Assembly (NCBI RefSeq): GCF_029873635.1
Contig: NC_080426.1
Span: 58,684,673 to 58,748,672 of the forward strand
Origin: Malania oleifera
Taxonomy: Eukaryota > Streptophyta > Magnoliopsida > Santalales > Ximeniaceae
Reading direction: 5' to 3'
Length of the DNA: 64,000 bases
Shown: positions 33,701 to 43,549 of the stretch, one piece after another
Layout: each line of letters begins with the position of its first letter
Numbering within the stretch: the stretch's first letter is position 1
Notes under the pieces: model-generated
Databases searched by the model: none
Told to the model about the DNA's origin: nothing
Seen by the model: only the letters and a program-made list of their open reading frames with translations
Translations under genes and position numbers: made by a program

Positions 33701-36324
33701 TCAACTTCCTGCGGCTCTGAAAAGGTTGCAATTTGACAAACATCTTTCAATGGAGAATGTGCGGAAGCTAATTACTGAGGCTGATGGCTATCAACCTCAT
33801 CTAATAGCTCCTGAACAAGGATATCGCCGCCTCATTGAATCTGCTTTAGTCACTATTAGAGGTCCAGCTGAGGCCGCCGTTGATGCGGTATGCATTTGAA
33901 TTTACAATTAATTTTCACAATGTGTTCTACTTGGTTCTGGCACCTTCACTATATGTGTCTTTTGATCCATTGATACATGCATTCTTTTATCTTTATTGTG
34001 TTCACATCAATGTTCATCCAATAATTTATTAGTGGTGAAAGTTGTGGTGTGTTGGGGGGTGGTTTAACTGATCAATATTTATATACACAACATATCTTGT
34101 GTTAATCATAAGCCTCAACTAGGCTTTTGGTTCGAAGATCATGTACAGCATTTTTACACTATCACAGCAATTTGAATCAATGAATGGTTGTCGGGACTAT
34201 TTAAAGCATTAGATGTTATCACTATATGAAAATGAAACATTGTTAAGTTTGTTGTTGTTGTTGCTCCATTTCCTGGAATTAATGGGATATAATTTTGTGT
34301 TTTGCATTAGTTGTCATTGTCGTTTTTACTGCAGGATATACTCTGTTCTGAATCTGTCAGTGAGTTTTGCTTGATATGTTCTATGTATGATTCCAGGTTC
34401 ATGCTCTACTGAAGGAGCTTGTTCACAAGGCTATCAATGAGACTATGGTAATTCTTTGGCCTCATTTATATCTGAATTTTATATTATCATGCATATTTAA
34501 TATTTCAAGTAGGTGGTTCACTAAGATTTGGTATTGATAATTTTCAAATCCTAGACATAGGACATGAATACAAGGCATATGATGCCTGATGCCACAAGGG
34601 CAGTGTCAAGAAATACACTCGGGTGCAAATCCCCAAACACAAACCCAAGTTCATTTCAATAATCCACCTCCTCCAAAGTCGCACAACTGACTAAATATGA
34701 GAAATTAGTTTCCCAAATTCTAAAAGATGAACTTTCTTAATTTGCTATATTTATTGCCAAAATCAAATCATAATAAATAAAAAAGAAAATAAAAATCAAA
34801 TAGTAAAATAAATTCAATCAAATCATAAAATAAAATTGAAATCTGGATCTTCAAATCAAAATCTGGGTCTTTTCTTGAATAATATGCAAGGCCTCTGGGT
34901 TGGTCCAAGTCTACACGATGAAGACTCCCTCCCACCATCAGATGCCTTTCCTTAATTGTTGCGACAACATGGGCACAATGTGTGCCCAAAATATTTAATG
35001 TTCAATTATTGTTTAGGCCTCAAATATTTTTTGAACATTTGAAATTGAGACGAAGGGGAGAAATTGTACATCTGTTTGGATATTTGTCAGTTGTCAACTG
35101 CAATTGAAGTAGAAAAAAGGTGGCCCTGACCTAATTGTGTGGCAGCACCAGCGCTACACTGGCGATGGGGGTTCTTTTCTCGAAGTTTACATAATGTACC
35201 TGTTACTGCAATCATAATGAGACATTTTGCACCCTTATGGAATTAGTCATATATGTATACTATATATATATTATTGATTTTTTGAGTTGGGCGCTTTTCT
35301 GTTGGACACAGGAGCTCAAGCAGTATCCCACTTTGAGAGTGGAGGTCAATGGTGCAGCGTGTGATTCATTGGAGAGGATGAGGGATGAAAGCAAGAAAGC
35401 AACTTTACAGCTAGTAGATATGGAGTGTAGTTACCTTACAGTAGATTTCTTTCGAAAGCTTCCTCAAGACATTGAAAAGGGTGGAAATCCAACTCATTCA
35501 ATTTTTGATAGATACAATGATTCATATCTCAGGCGTATTGGTAAGGAACAAGTAATGAGTACCTTGATAATTACCATGATTTCGACCTTAATGTGTGGAA
35601 ATTGGACATGTGGATTTGCATTGAATGCACATTTGATGAACTAGAACAAAAGTTTAATTTGGGATTCACCCTTCATTTAAACTTTTGCGTGACAAATGGT
35701 GGTATATATGGCAGTGGTGCTTTCTAATTACTCTTCCCTCTTAACACATGCAGGATCTACTGTGCTGTCATATGTCAACATGGTTTGTGGGAGTCTGAGG
35801 AACTCAATTCCAAAGTCCATTGTTTATTGTCAAGTGCGTGAGGCCAAGCGTAGCTTGCTAGACCATTTCTTCACCGAGTTGGGTGGAAAGGAGGTAAGGA
35901 TTTTAGAATCCCATTTTTCTTCACCAAGTTGGGTGGAGAGCAGGCCAGGATTCTAAAAAATCCCTTGGCTTGCATTTGGAATTTGAAAATATTTAGATAT
36001 GGATAAACTATGCAATACAAAATTTGGTTTGAATGCTTATAAAAATTTTGGTCAATCGGGGGTTAGCTTGGAACCATCATGTAGAAGCATTTTTCGAAGA
36101 AGGTGCAGTGCTGATAATAAGTGCGGAACTGGAAAATTATCATATTAAATTGAGGTATTATTGCTTATTTACCCTCGTGAAAAACTGTTTTGCAGGTGAA
36201 ACAGTTATCTTCACTGTTGGACGAGGATCCTGCAATCATGCAACGCCGTGTGTCCCTTGCAAAGAGGTTGGAGCTGTACAGAAGTGCCCAGGCAGAGATT
36301 GATGCAGTGGCCTGGTCCAAGTAG
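17716..36324 (+). CDS. DRP1C: Dynamin-related protein 1C-like GTPase, 16 exons, 609 aa
   Basis: Exons: 17716-17844, 19398-19461, 19598-19702, 19963-20064, 21396-21446, 21569-21630, 22038-22128, 22675-22739, 32717-32911, 33092-33211, 33451-33521, 33662-33887, 34397-34447, 35312-35540, 35754-35893, 36196-36324. All introns are GT-AG and the frame is open for 1830 bases. The start gives [20 protein letters not shown], the DRP1 N-terminus. GTPase motifs: GGQSSGKS (41-48), Thr68, DLPG (141-144), TKID (210-213), NRSQ (241-244). The middle domain follows, then GED (about 520-605), ending [10 protein letters not shown]. There is no PH or proline-rich domain and the length is about 610, as in plant DRP1. 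The stretches [16 protein letters not shown] and [16 protein letters not shown] favour DRP1C over DRP1A or DRP1E. By family knowledge it self-assembles on membranes in clathrin-mediated endocytosis, cell-plate formation and pollen plasma-membrane maintenance. Intron 8 (22740-32716) is inflated by transposons. Confidence 0.95.
18750..18865. repeat. GA microsatellite and 50-bp duplication in intron 1
   Basis: A GA run (18750-18786) is followed by two copies of GATTTGTAAGGTTTGTAGGA, at about 18785 and 18835, each ending in a short GA-rich tract. The rest of intron 1 up to 19198 shows nothing recognisable. Confidence 0.8.
19199..19426 (+). repeat. 114-bp tandem duplication spanning the intron 1-exon 2 boundary
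   Basis: Units 19199-19312 and 19313-19426 align without gaps at an offset of 114 bases with about 16 mismatches (hand count, roughly 86% identity). The second unit contains the real acceptor and first 29 bases of exon 2. The first unit contains a decoy of the same stretch (19284-19312) preceded by its own polypyrimidine-poor AG. Splicing to the decoy AG at 19284-19285 would shift the frame and reach a TAG at 19316-19318. Confidence 0.85.
20184..20200. repeat. Poly-C run in intron 4
   Basis: Seventeen consecutive C residues. Nothing else recognisable was seen in intron 4 (20065-21395), which is AT-rich. Confidence 0.9.
22200..22445 (-). mobile_element. RTE-type LINE 3' end in intron 7
   Basis: In minus sense this encodes a degenerate version of the C-terminal tail of plant RTE-clade retrotransposons (a KRDRDRRKI...EVVRKAL...[14 protein letters not shown]-like series). 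It ends in a TTGTTGTTG tail, seen on the plus strand as CAACAACAAAAC near 22205-22216. Au-type SINEs share this 3' end, so a SINE copy is an alternative. It lies wholly inside intron 7. Confidence 0.6.
24235..24797 (+). mobile_element. Decayed LTR-like repeats with degenerate primer site in intron 8
   Basis: Two partial copies (about 24235-24552 and 24553-24776) share AATTTTAGGCACCTT-like, GGTTTATTTGTAATTA and GAAATTCAGAATCTT words. Both resemble the LTR-like sequence ending at about 31926. The second copy ends GCTGTCTGACA and is followed at 24790-24801 by TGGTATCAAAGC, one base from the usual initiator-Met primer site. This suggests the 5' LTR end of a plus-strand retrotransposon. A CTG run (24278-24328) lies in the first copy. 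Confidence 0.5.
24278..24328. repeat. CTG/TTG trinucleotide repeat
   Basis: About 17 trinucleotides of GCTGCTGCTGTTG type. It gives a long Leu or Cys run in open frames that is not a protein, since it lies inside an intronic LTR-like repeat. Confidence 0.85.
24919..28600 (-). pseudogene. L1-type LINE ORF2 (EN-RT-zf) in intron 8
   Basis: Minus-strand remnant with domains in the right order. The endonuclease C-terminus contains [12 protein letters not shown] (near 28370-28410). A linker follows at 28022-28294 with [18 protein letters not shown]. The reverse transcriptase includes the FADD active-site box at 26359-26370 and [15 protein letters not shown] at about 26200-26240. The RT zinc-binding C-terminus lies at 25174-25584 ([18 protein letters not shown]). 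The 3' end is marked by an A-run seen as TTTTTTTT at 24919-24926. Many frameshifts and a 639-bp internal duplication make it inactive. It is antisense to the host gene. Confidence 0.85.
26591..27877. repeat. 639-bp tandem duplication inside the LINE
   Basis: Unit 1 starts CTGATCCAGTTGCACTAG at 26592 and unit 2 starts CTGATCCGGTTGCACTAG at 27231. Similarity continues to the GAGATTCTC-like and CAGATACTTGTAGAAGTT words at about 27201-27220 and 27855-27875. Both units carry the N-terminal half of the reverse transcriptase. Small indels exist, for example 12 bases around 27625-27660. Confidence 0.85.
28601..29579. other. Intron 8 segment without recognised features
   Basis: At 28600-28940 there is a GC-richer stretch with open frames on both strands that match no family I know; it may be the upstream part of the LINE. 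From 28960 (poly-A run) to 29579 the sequence is AT-rich intronic DNA. Confidence 0.4.
29580..30050 (+). pseudogene. Retrotransposon gag fragment in intron 8
   Basis: The plus strand reads, with interruptions, [14 protein letters not shown], then [27 protein letters not shown] and, after a TGA, a degenerate continuation around [11 protein letters not shown]. This pattern of a Gag core (short helices, then PGVV..FKNGL) is that of plant LTR-retrotransposon Gag. Its plus orientation agrees with the primer site at 24790 and the LTR-like end at 31926, so it may be the gag of that element, displaced by the LINE insertion. Confidence 0.6.
30240..30950 (+). pseudogene. LINE 3' fragment (RT zinc-binding end), plus strand
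   Basis: The plus strand encodes, with stops, [19 protein letters not shown], then [13 protein letters not shown] and [15 protein letters not shown], the typical series at the end of plant LINE ORF2. It ends in AACAAAAAATAA. A 29-bp word (CTGTTTGGAAAGTAAAGGTT) is duplicated in tandem at 30390-30440. It is opposite in orientation to the larger LINE, so it is a separate insertion. Confidence 0.7.
31665..31926 (+). mobile_element. LTR-like sequence with TATA box in intron 8
   Basis: Shares GGACCACCAATGGAGAATTT, TGTTGGGGTTTATTTGTAAT and a final GCTGTCTGGCA with the decayed copies at 24235-24776. A TATA box (TATAAATAAAA, about 31788-31798) is followed by a CT-rich leader. It is probably the 3' LTR of the plus-strand element whose primer site is at 24790. 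If so, that element spans most of intron 8 and would drive transcription in the same direction as DRP1C. Confidence 0.5.
31927..32716. other. End of intron 8, no recognised feature
   Basis: AT-rich intronic sequence leading to the acceptor of exon 9 (TTCTTCTAG before 32717). I see no repeats or coding sequence here. Confidence 0.5.
34448..35311. other. Intron 13, possible small insertion
   Basis: The 864-base intron is long for this end of the gene. The stretch 34550-34990 contains an AAATAAAATCAAAT-rich run and a GC-richer end but matches no family I recognise. Confidence 0.35.
35866..35965 (+). repeat. 50-bp tandem duplication of the exon 15 end and splice donor
   Basis: The last 28 bases of exon 15, its donor and the next bases (35866-35915) are repeated at 35916-35965 with an offset of 50. 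The copy keeps TTCTTCACCAAGTTGGGTGG but the donor GGTAAG has become GCCAGG, so only the first donor is usable. This keeps the correct 3' edge of exon 15 unambiguous. Confidence 0.8.
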
Positions 36325-38202
36325 CGTGGAGGAGGTCATGCCCATTTTTATTTTCATTTTTCGACACATGAAATTTAGCTTAGGGCTGTAATTCTTTTGA
36401 TTCATCGGAGGATGAGTATTCTTTATTTTCTAGGAAACATTTGTAGCTAAGCTTCTTTGCCATTTCCTCCCTCGGCAGAGAGCACTCCCTCCGCGATGTG
36501 ATGTTATTGTGTAAAAGCTCTGTTTGCATCAGCCATTCCCTGTTCAGACCCCAAATTTTCGGAGTGATTAGCTAGGCTTTTGATTATTATTAATTAATTA
36601 ATACGAGTGATGGTGTGTCACATGTTTGTGGTTGATTTTTCATGTCAAAATTTCAGTGATGGTCAACTTATTTATTAATTAATTAACACAAGTGATGGTG
36701 TGTGTGGTTCAATATTATTAGTAGATTTTTCATCTCAAAATTTCAGTGATGGTCAACTTACTTTTTAGGTGATTTGTTAGAAAGCTGTGCTTGCAAAAGC
36801 TGTATTTTTTTTTTATTACTTTTTTCGGCTAGGTGATTTGAGTAATTAATTTTTTTTTTGATTTATGTTTGTACAATTAATTCTTAGATTCAGATAATTT
36901 GTGGCGGATTATTGTGTGAAAAAAATTATGATCTATATTTGACTTGTTTAAGTGTCAAATTGGTGATGAATCGGATTGTATAATTTATGGTAGATGGCAG
37001 ATAATTCATCATTCTCAAATATAATTTTATTATTAATTTATTTGATTATCGAGATTACAACATTTTTAAGTCATATGGTTGAAGAAATCATGCAACACAA
37101 GCCAGCTAATGCGATGCGGCGGAGCTATTCTCAAAAAATGACTTTCCAAAATTGATGAAGGAAAACTATTGACTATCATTTTATCTTATACAAAATAATT
37201 AAGAAAAACATGAAAAAGAGTTAATTTTAATTAAAGTAAGATAAAATTATGTTTAAAATATTTATTTTCAATAGATTTAAGATTGGGACTAAAACAAATT
37301 GTGTGCCACTTGTCTTGAGAGGAAACAAAAAAAAAGTAAAAAGGATGAACCATTCTCTAATTTGTCAAAATTTTTCTTGCAGAGCAGAACTTGAATTTAA
37401 AATTCAACTAAGATAAAATCATAAAACTAGAAGCATTGGAATAGCTCAATCACCATTTTTCAAAATTATTTGAGGGTCTAAAAAGTGAACCTAATTTTCA
37501 AAAAAATAAATATACTCCTAAAGTACCCTCTGCCCTTTTGATAGGAAAATTCAAATTTATCCGTGATCACAAGAAATGATAGGAAAATTCAAATTTATCC
37601 GTGATCACAAGAAATTTATGACTATCAAATTCAACTCGATCCAAACCCAAATTCGAGGCTTCAATTCCGTGCTCTTGAAAGTAGCATAAGAGATTTTTAA
37701 GTGCTAAAACTTGAAATTCTTTTATTAAATATTTTAAGTTTAAATTTTGAGAGGGATAAGGAGAGCTATAATTTATTATATATCCTAGGCCTAAGTGGCC
37801 TTCAATAGATTTTAAAAAAAAAAAGACAAAAAAAGGGAGAATTCCAAGAAAACATAAATGAAACTTGAAGGAACAAAAATAATTAATTTCTAAGATTACA
37901 TGTGCTCACATGACTATGTTCTACACAAATCTAATGATAAAGAAAATTTAGGTTAGCTATAACAATTTTCAATGTTAATAATTAAATGAAGAGACACAAA
38001 ACAAAATAATTGGTGAGATAGTGCAACCTAAGATACTAGAAAATTATTTATCTAATTTTTTTTTTAAATTTAAAAATAAAAATGTTTTAATATATCCATA
38101 CCATAATTTTTTTTTATAAAAAAAACAGAGAATGCAATTTTTAGCATCATTTTTCTTTGCGCATGCTTTACTGGGGCTGTTTTACATGGGAATTTCTCGC
38201 GC
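36325..38202. other. DRP1C 3' region and intergenic DNA with short tandem duplications
   Basis: The 3' UTR follows the TAG at 36322-36324; no clear poly(A) signal can be chosen. An 80-85 bp segment (36591-36670) is repeated at 36676-36760. A 38-bp word is exactly duplicated at 37540-37577 and 37578-37615. The rest is AT-rich and shows no gene. Confidence 0.7.
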
Positions 38203-38206
38203 AAAA
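38203..38206 (-). terminator. Pol III terminator of tRNA-Ala
   Basis: A TTTT run in minus sense, 11 bases past the tRNA 3' end, the usual RNA polymerase III stop. Confidence 0.6.
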
Positions 38207-38216
38207 GGGTAGGGAG

Positions 38217-38289
38217 TGGAGGTGCGGGGAATCGAACCCCGTGCCTCTCGCATGCGAAGCGAGCGCTCTACCATATGAGCTACACCCCC
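38217..38289 (-). tRNA. tRNA-Ala (anticodon CGC)
   Basis: A 73-base minus-strand cloverleaf. The acceptor stem GGGGGTG pairs with CACCTCC (one G-U pair), discriminator A. The D arm is GCTC/GAGC, the anticodon stem CTCGC/GCGAG with loop TTCGCAT (anticodon CGC), and the T arm CGGGG/CCCCG with loop TTCGATT. There is no intron and CCA is not encoded. The B box GGTTCGATTCC is canonical; the A box deviates slightly. About 30 bases upstream (minus sense) is an AT-rich TTTATATTTATATGG element, as is common before plant tRNA genes, and a T-run follows. The structure suggests a functional gene. Confidence 0.95.
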
Positions 38290-38387
38290 TTGGCTCCGTA
38301 GCCATCCATATAAATATAAATTGAAAGATAGCTTATGTTTACTGGTCGCGCCTGCGTTCCATGAACAATGTTGCACATCCAACATAG

Positions 38388-38388
<1 letters not shown>

Positions 38389-38436
<48 letters not shown>

Positions 38437-38437
38437 T
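38389..38437. repeat. CT/CA microsatellite
   Basis: A CT run followed by a CA run (CTCTCTCT...CACACACA). Open frames over it are not genes. Confidence 0.9.
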
Positions 38438-38999
38438 ATATTATGTATGTGTGCATGTCATCATTTCATTGATTAACCATTGCCAAAGAAAATCAACTCC
38501 CAATGAATCCTTATCATTTGCATCACCTGCTTTACATCCCATATTAGTAGAATACAATAATTTTATGTATATCCAAACACAAGCATTGACTAGTTAGTAA
38601 GAATACTTTTATTTTGTAAAAATAACATTATTTTAAAAAATAATTTCCGAAAAGATGAGAGGAAAAATTTCAATGGTGTGATTTCTGAAAGAAATCTAGT
38701 TTTAGCTATTTCATTTCTCTTAAATAGAAATTTCTTCTATGCTAACAACCTGCACTCTTCCTTAATTGGTCCAAATATTGACACTCAAGAGGAGGGGTGA
38801 TGAGTGTTTAAAAATATTTTTTTAATTTATTCAAAACAAGTATATAGTGTGTTTGAAAGCAATACTAAGATTTGCAGTAGTTTCGTGAACTTGATTTATG
38901 TCTATTTCCCAAGAATCTTTGATTGGATTTCCACTACATTAAATAGTATTACAGCAAATTAAAATTGCGCACGAAAAACTTTATCTAGCTTCCCCAAGT
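38438..38999. other. Intergenic AT-rich DNA
   Basis: No gene, repeat family or regulatory structure recognised. It leads into the gypsy protease remnant on the right. Confidence 0.5.
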
Positions 39000-39480
39000 A
39001 CATAACCCAAATTGACCACATATCCAACAATCACATCTAGATATTCCCCAATTAGCCATCATATTCACCCACGACTTGTGATGTAACGAGGATGACATTG
39101 CCCAACTTCCTAGATCCATGGCCAACCTAACAACATATTAAAAAAGGCATGATCTCCAAGACTTGGGATACAATGGTGAAGTTCATGGCCTAATCTCAAT
39201 ATCTAAGTCAATCTTTCAAGCCATTTCTCTTATAGTTTTATCAAATGCTCTAATAGTAAGGCTACTTTTTCTCAGTGATGGTTTGTCTACTCCTAGCTTC
39301 ACTGCTATAAAATATAAACATATATTAAGAGCTGAGCCATTGTCTACCAACACACACACACGAGATAGTATCATTGACCATATATCATTGCCATATATAA
39401 AGTGGGCTTACATGACCTTATCCTTCAGGAAGAAGTTCTTCATTAGTGTTGGCTATGCTGTTGATAATTAATATAGAGCT
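39000..39480 (-). pseudogene. Ty3/gypsy aspartic protease remnant
   Basis: The minus strand reads VLVDNGSALNICLYFIAVKL (near 39290-39350), then LTIRAFDKTIREMA, and further left a degenerate MLLGWPWI followed by PRYITS. This is the protease block (VDNGSALN...VRAFDG...LLGRPWIH) of plant gypsy elements of the Tat/Athila group. The active-site triplet is DNG here instead of DSG or DTG, which is usual in that group. Stops and frame changes show it is dead. It is cut at 39628 by an LTR. Confidence 0.7.
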
Positions 39481-39627
39481 GATAAGATTTTCAAACTACT
39501 CAACTGGTATATTTTAAGGAATATGAGCTTCAATAAGCACTTCCATCGGTGCATTTTAATTGCTCTCTATTGTTGTGTTTAAATTAAGTACTAAAATCTT
39601 AGCTATAGTCTTGTTCAACAATTCTTC

Positions 39628-41388
39628 TGTTGGAATTGGTGTGATCCCAAGAGGGGGAGAGTGAATTGGGTTTTAAAAGCTTTTTAACTAATCTAAATAT
39701 TTCGCCGATTCACCACAAATCATATCCCATTCAATGTACATGCGTGTATATATAATAATTAAACTATGAGTTTAGGCATACACGTGTACAGTATATCTCA
39801 TATAATTTAAATGTGTGCATGCAAATAATTGTAACCGTGAATAAACAAACATACACATATAGAAATTTAAGTGCGGAAATATAAATGAGATAGAGAGAGA
39901 GTGACACACAGATTTGTTATCAAAATTCAACCAAACCAGTCTACGTCCCCACCTTGGGCATACCCTCCAAGGACTTCACTATCCCTGCTTACTTAAACGA
40001 GCGGAGTAGAAGCCGTTACAACCTCTCCATATTGGGTAAGGTAAATCCCAGCTGATCAATTACAACGTTGAGCCCAACTTGTCTCTCTTACGAGGCGAAG
40101 ACTTCTCAGTTCAATTTTCGAGCTGAACCCAACCGGTCTCACTTGCGGGGCTAAGACTCCCCAGTTCAATTTATGGGATGAATCCAACCGGTACAATAAA
40201 AATATTTTTGTACATATAAAAATGCTTATAAATACAAGTAGAGATGTACAACATTAAAAGCTCAATACAAGCACACTAATATGATATGCAATAATGCTCA
40301 GTAGAGAAAGAGTGTTTTCTCAAAACAATATTTTTAATCTTTGAGAAATGATGTGTATGATAAAATACTCAAAGATGTGACCCTATTAAAATTTTCTCCC
40401 AAAAATATATTTCAATACAAGTATAGGAGAAACTAGGGTTTGCTCTTCAAATAGTTTTTGCACAAATTAAATATATGTGAATATATATATATATGATAAA
40501 TACGTTCTCCAATAAAGATTTTTGCAAATAAAAATGTTTGGAGAATTTGAGATTTTAAGCTTAAGAGTATATGTGCAATAAATACAATTAAAAACAAATG
40601 CCCAAACAAAATACTCTCTTTAAAAAATATTTCAAAGAATGTATCAAAGAGAGTTGGAGAGTATGAAAAATATAACCCAAAAATGATTTTTGAAATAAAA
40701 GAGTATGTGGGGGAACTTTGATTAAGCGAAAAATTTGAGAGAAAATATTTGTTAATCAAAGTTACTAATTAAACAAATAGAAGAGGTATTTATAGTTTTT
40801 CTAAAAAATATAATCGTTGGAGACATATTGGAGATTTTTAAAATTGTTTAATTAAAATTTAACCCCAATTACTGCGGTTAATTTTAGTGAACCCAAGAGG
40901 TTCGATCGCCCAGTTCATTGGGCCGATCGCCTGAACAAATTCATAGCCAAAATTGGGTTCGGTTTGCCATGGGGAGAACCGGTTCGCTGGGACAAGGTGA
41001 TTTCCCAAACCTTCGTAGGTTCGGGTGCCCAGTGCATGGTTCGATTTATCAGTTCATAAGGTTCGGTCGCTCGGGACCTTTTTGAACTACAAGTTCAGTC
41101 GCCTGGAGACAATGGAAAAGTCAGAGATCAGGGTTCGGTCGACCGTGGAAGCTATGTTAATTTTTAATTTGGTCACCGGAGGCTTCAGTCAACTATTTGA
41201 CTTTTGGACCAACAGTGGGTTCGGTGGACCGAGGGCTATAACACATAAAAAGATCGGTCACCCGAGGCTTTTAATTAAGCCTAAAAACCCAATAATTACG
41301 CGTCAAAGTTGCGTAATTAGACGTTTAAAAGTATGAATTAAAGAATATAATTTTAATTAAATGCCTAGTTATGTTCAGTATTTCAACA
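39628..41388 (-). mobile_element. Copia-type LTR, minus sense (second LTR-D copy)
   Basis: Starts TGTTGGAATTGGTGTGATCC on the plus strand, the reverse complement of the LTR-D end at 5627. In minus sense it has a U3 rich in GGTTCGGTCG-like words (40890-41270), a TATA box (TATTTATA on plus, 40787-40794), then the U5 blocks around 39930-40190. The right boundary (TTTCAACA, 41388) is tentative and no target duplication was found. Fewer of its U3 words keep the full GTCGAC core than in the copy at 3666-5627. Confidence 0.6.
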
Positions 41389-42554
41389 TTGAACTCATTT
41401 GAGATAATTATCCTATATTTGCCATAAGTTTACGGATGTTCGTGTTTAATTATTACAGGATAATTTTTGAAAATTCAAGGAGACACAAAAGTGAATAATT
41501 AAGGTGGCCATGCACGTGAAGATGAAGGCTACGTAGGCCGCATGCAATTAGATGAGGTCGTGTGCATGCATGGGAAAACGGGTCGTGCCATGCAAAAATC
41601 AAAGAAAGAGAGAGCCCATGCATGTGCCTTGCAAGCATTAAAAAGGGTGTGTGGGCCATGTGCATTAAAAGGCCCATGTGTTGGGCGTTGGGGTCGTGTG
41701 AAGACCAAGAAGCTGGGCTGAACTGCGTGCTTTGGATTAAAAGGTGAAGGAAGGCCGCGTGCGGGTTAGCTGGGCCTTGCCATGGCCTGTGTGAGCTGGG
41801 AACAAAATTGGAATAAAAAAAAGGAAGGCCGCACTTTATTTTGCCCGGCCATGCAACAGAGCCCCGTGAGAGGCGTTGGAAGCAATTGGCAGCCGAATTG
41901 AAAAAGAAAAGAAAAGGAAGGCCAGCATTTAGGTAGGCTTTTAAGGACTAGCTGCATAGGGCATTGGGGGAGTGCTTTTAGGGTTTTTTTAAGCTTACTT
42001 TTGTAGGCTACAAAGGGTTGCGTGTGGGGCATTATTTTTCTAGAGCAGCGCCACAGCAGAGCTGGTTGTTGCTTGTGGAAGACCCGAGCAACTCACACAC
42101 AGCTACCTCTCTCTCTCTACCTTTCTTTCCATCATCTTTCTCTTTCTTTCTCTTTAATTAATTAGTTAGTTTACTTGTATTTTACTTCATCGTCCTTTGA
42201 AATAAACAATTTAAGTTTAGTTTAAGTTGATTATTGCATTAAATATTCATAGCTGAAGTTATTGTTGTGTTTATCTGTCTCTCTCTCATCTCTTTTACTC
42301 TCTCCATCTTGAATTTGAATATTTATTTGGATTATTTAAAGGGTTAAATTCAGTTTATTTCTTTAAAGTAGTTGTTGAATTTAAATTCTGTTTGGATTGT
42401 TTATATTATAAATTTCAATTTGTCTATTATATTTCAAAGTCAGCGTAGGAATTAATACTTGTTGGATATTTTTTATTATTATTGTGTTTACCTTGCTTTT
42501 ATTTAGAGTTAATGCTAAAGTTAAGTATTTGTTTAAGTCTCTCCTATTCTCCCC
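41389..42554. other. Unassigned GC-richer stretch with CT-rich tail
   Basis: From about 41500 to 42060 the base composition is richer in G than its surroundings, with repeated GGCCATGC, GCATGCATGG and GGAAGGCCG words. It is followed by a CT-rich tract at 42105-42155 and AT-rich DNA. It resembles an LTR promoter and leader, but I find no TATA box or LTR end and recognise no protein. Confidence 0.3.
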
Positions 42555-43400
42555 TTTTTTTTTTTGTTGATCAAAATGGGTAGCCACTGTACAAGGGGGG
42601 AGAACCCCTATCATGAAAGAAAATACACGGTAACCTAGGCATACCCAGGGACCAAACTGGCCATCCAAAAGTAAACATTCAAAGTACAAGCTAATTCATA
42701 CTCATAAGTTCTCTAGTTAACAGAATACAAGTCATATTTGTCAAAAACAATTCTAAAGACATGTCTTTAGATCACCCTCACCAAGTCCCCATGAGATATG
42801 TCAACCCCTTCAAATTTCTTCCTGTTCCTAAAATGCCACAAAAAGTACACAGTAGTAGCAAGTCCAACTTTCCTTCCCATTGCCTGGTATCCAGTTCCTT
42901 TAACCTCTTTGTGGAGCCATTTAACAGCAGCTTTCAAAGAATTCATAGCTCTTTTCAATCCCAGCCACTCTCTAATCCGATTCCATACCATTAATGAAAA
43001 TTTACACTGAAAAAAAAGGTGGTCGCATGTCTCAACTTTCTCACGGCAAAGCACACAGGCATGATCAACCTTATCACCAACAAGTTTGTCATTCGTCTAC
43101 AACTTCCCTTTTAATCCCAGCCAAAGAATGAATGCATATTTGGGTGTGCATCCACTCTTCCAAATTTCCTTCACCCAAAGAACCTTAATTCTTTTAGTTC
43201 TCAAAAAGTCATAACACTCTCAGGACCTATTAGCCAAGTCCCATCGAGACAATAGTCTGATAGCCTCCTCAGTACCTCCACACTGTTGCAGCAGCAAGCA
43301 CTTGATTTCCACCACCTTCTTAAAAAGTGGAGAGTCACATTGTTTAGATGTAATTCCCCAAACATCAGACTCTAAAAGTAATTCTGGTGTATCCATTTTG
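42555..43400 (-). pseudogene. L1-type LINE 3' end
   Basis: In minus sense the frame includes DSPLFKKVVEIKCLLLQQCGG, then WVKEIWKSGCTPKYAFILWLGLK, then CVLCREKVETCDHLFFQCKFS, the zinc-binding domain at the end of plant LINE ORF2. The 3' tail is an A-run seen as T at 42555-42565. It is 5'-truncated, as most LINE copies are. Upstream to 43534 the open frame continues into sequence I do not recognise. An in-frame stop interrupts the domain near 43217. Confidence 0.75.
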
Positions 43401-43549
43401 TCCATAGCGAATCCTTCTTCGAATGAACATTCCAAAGAGCTTTCGTAAGAAGAGTAAGGTTCCACGTATTCAAGTCGAACACTCCCAATGAGTAGTATAG
43501 GCTTTTGGGTTTTAGAGAATTCTTCCATAATCAAAGTGGCTAATCATTG

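Noticed and set aside
17716-36324. DRP1C copy as a transposon-broken pseudogene
   Set aside because: All 16 exons keep frame, every junction is GT-AG and every GTPase and GED motif is present. Transposons lie only in introns.
41766-42032. Minus-strand ORF in the GC-richer stretch
   Set aside because: Low-complexity Phe/Leu-rich translation of purine-rich DNA with no family resemblance.
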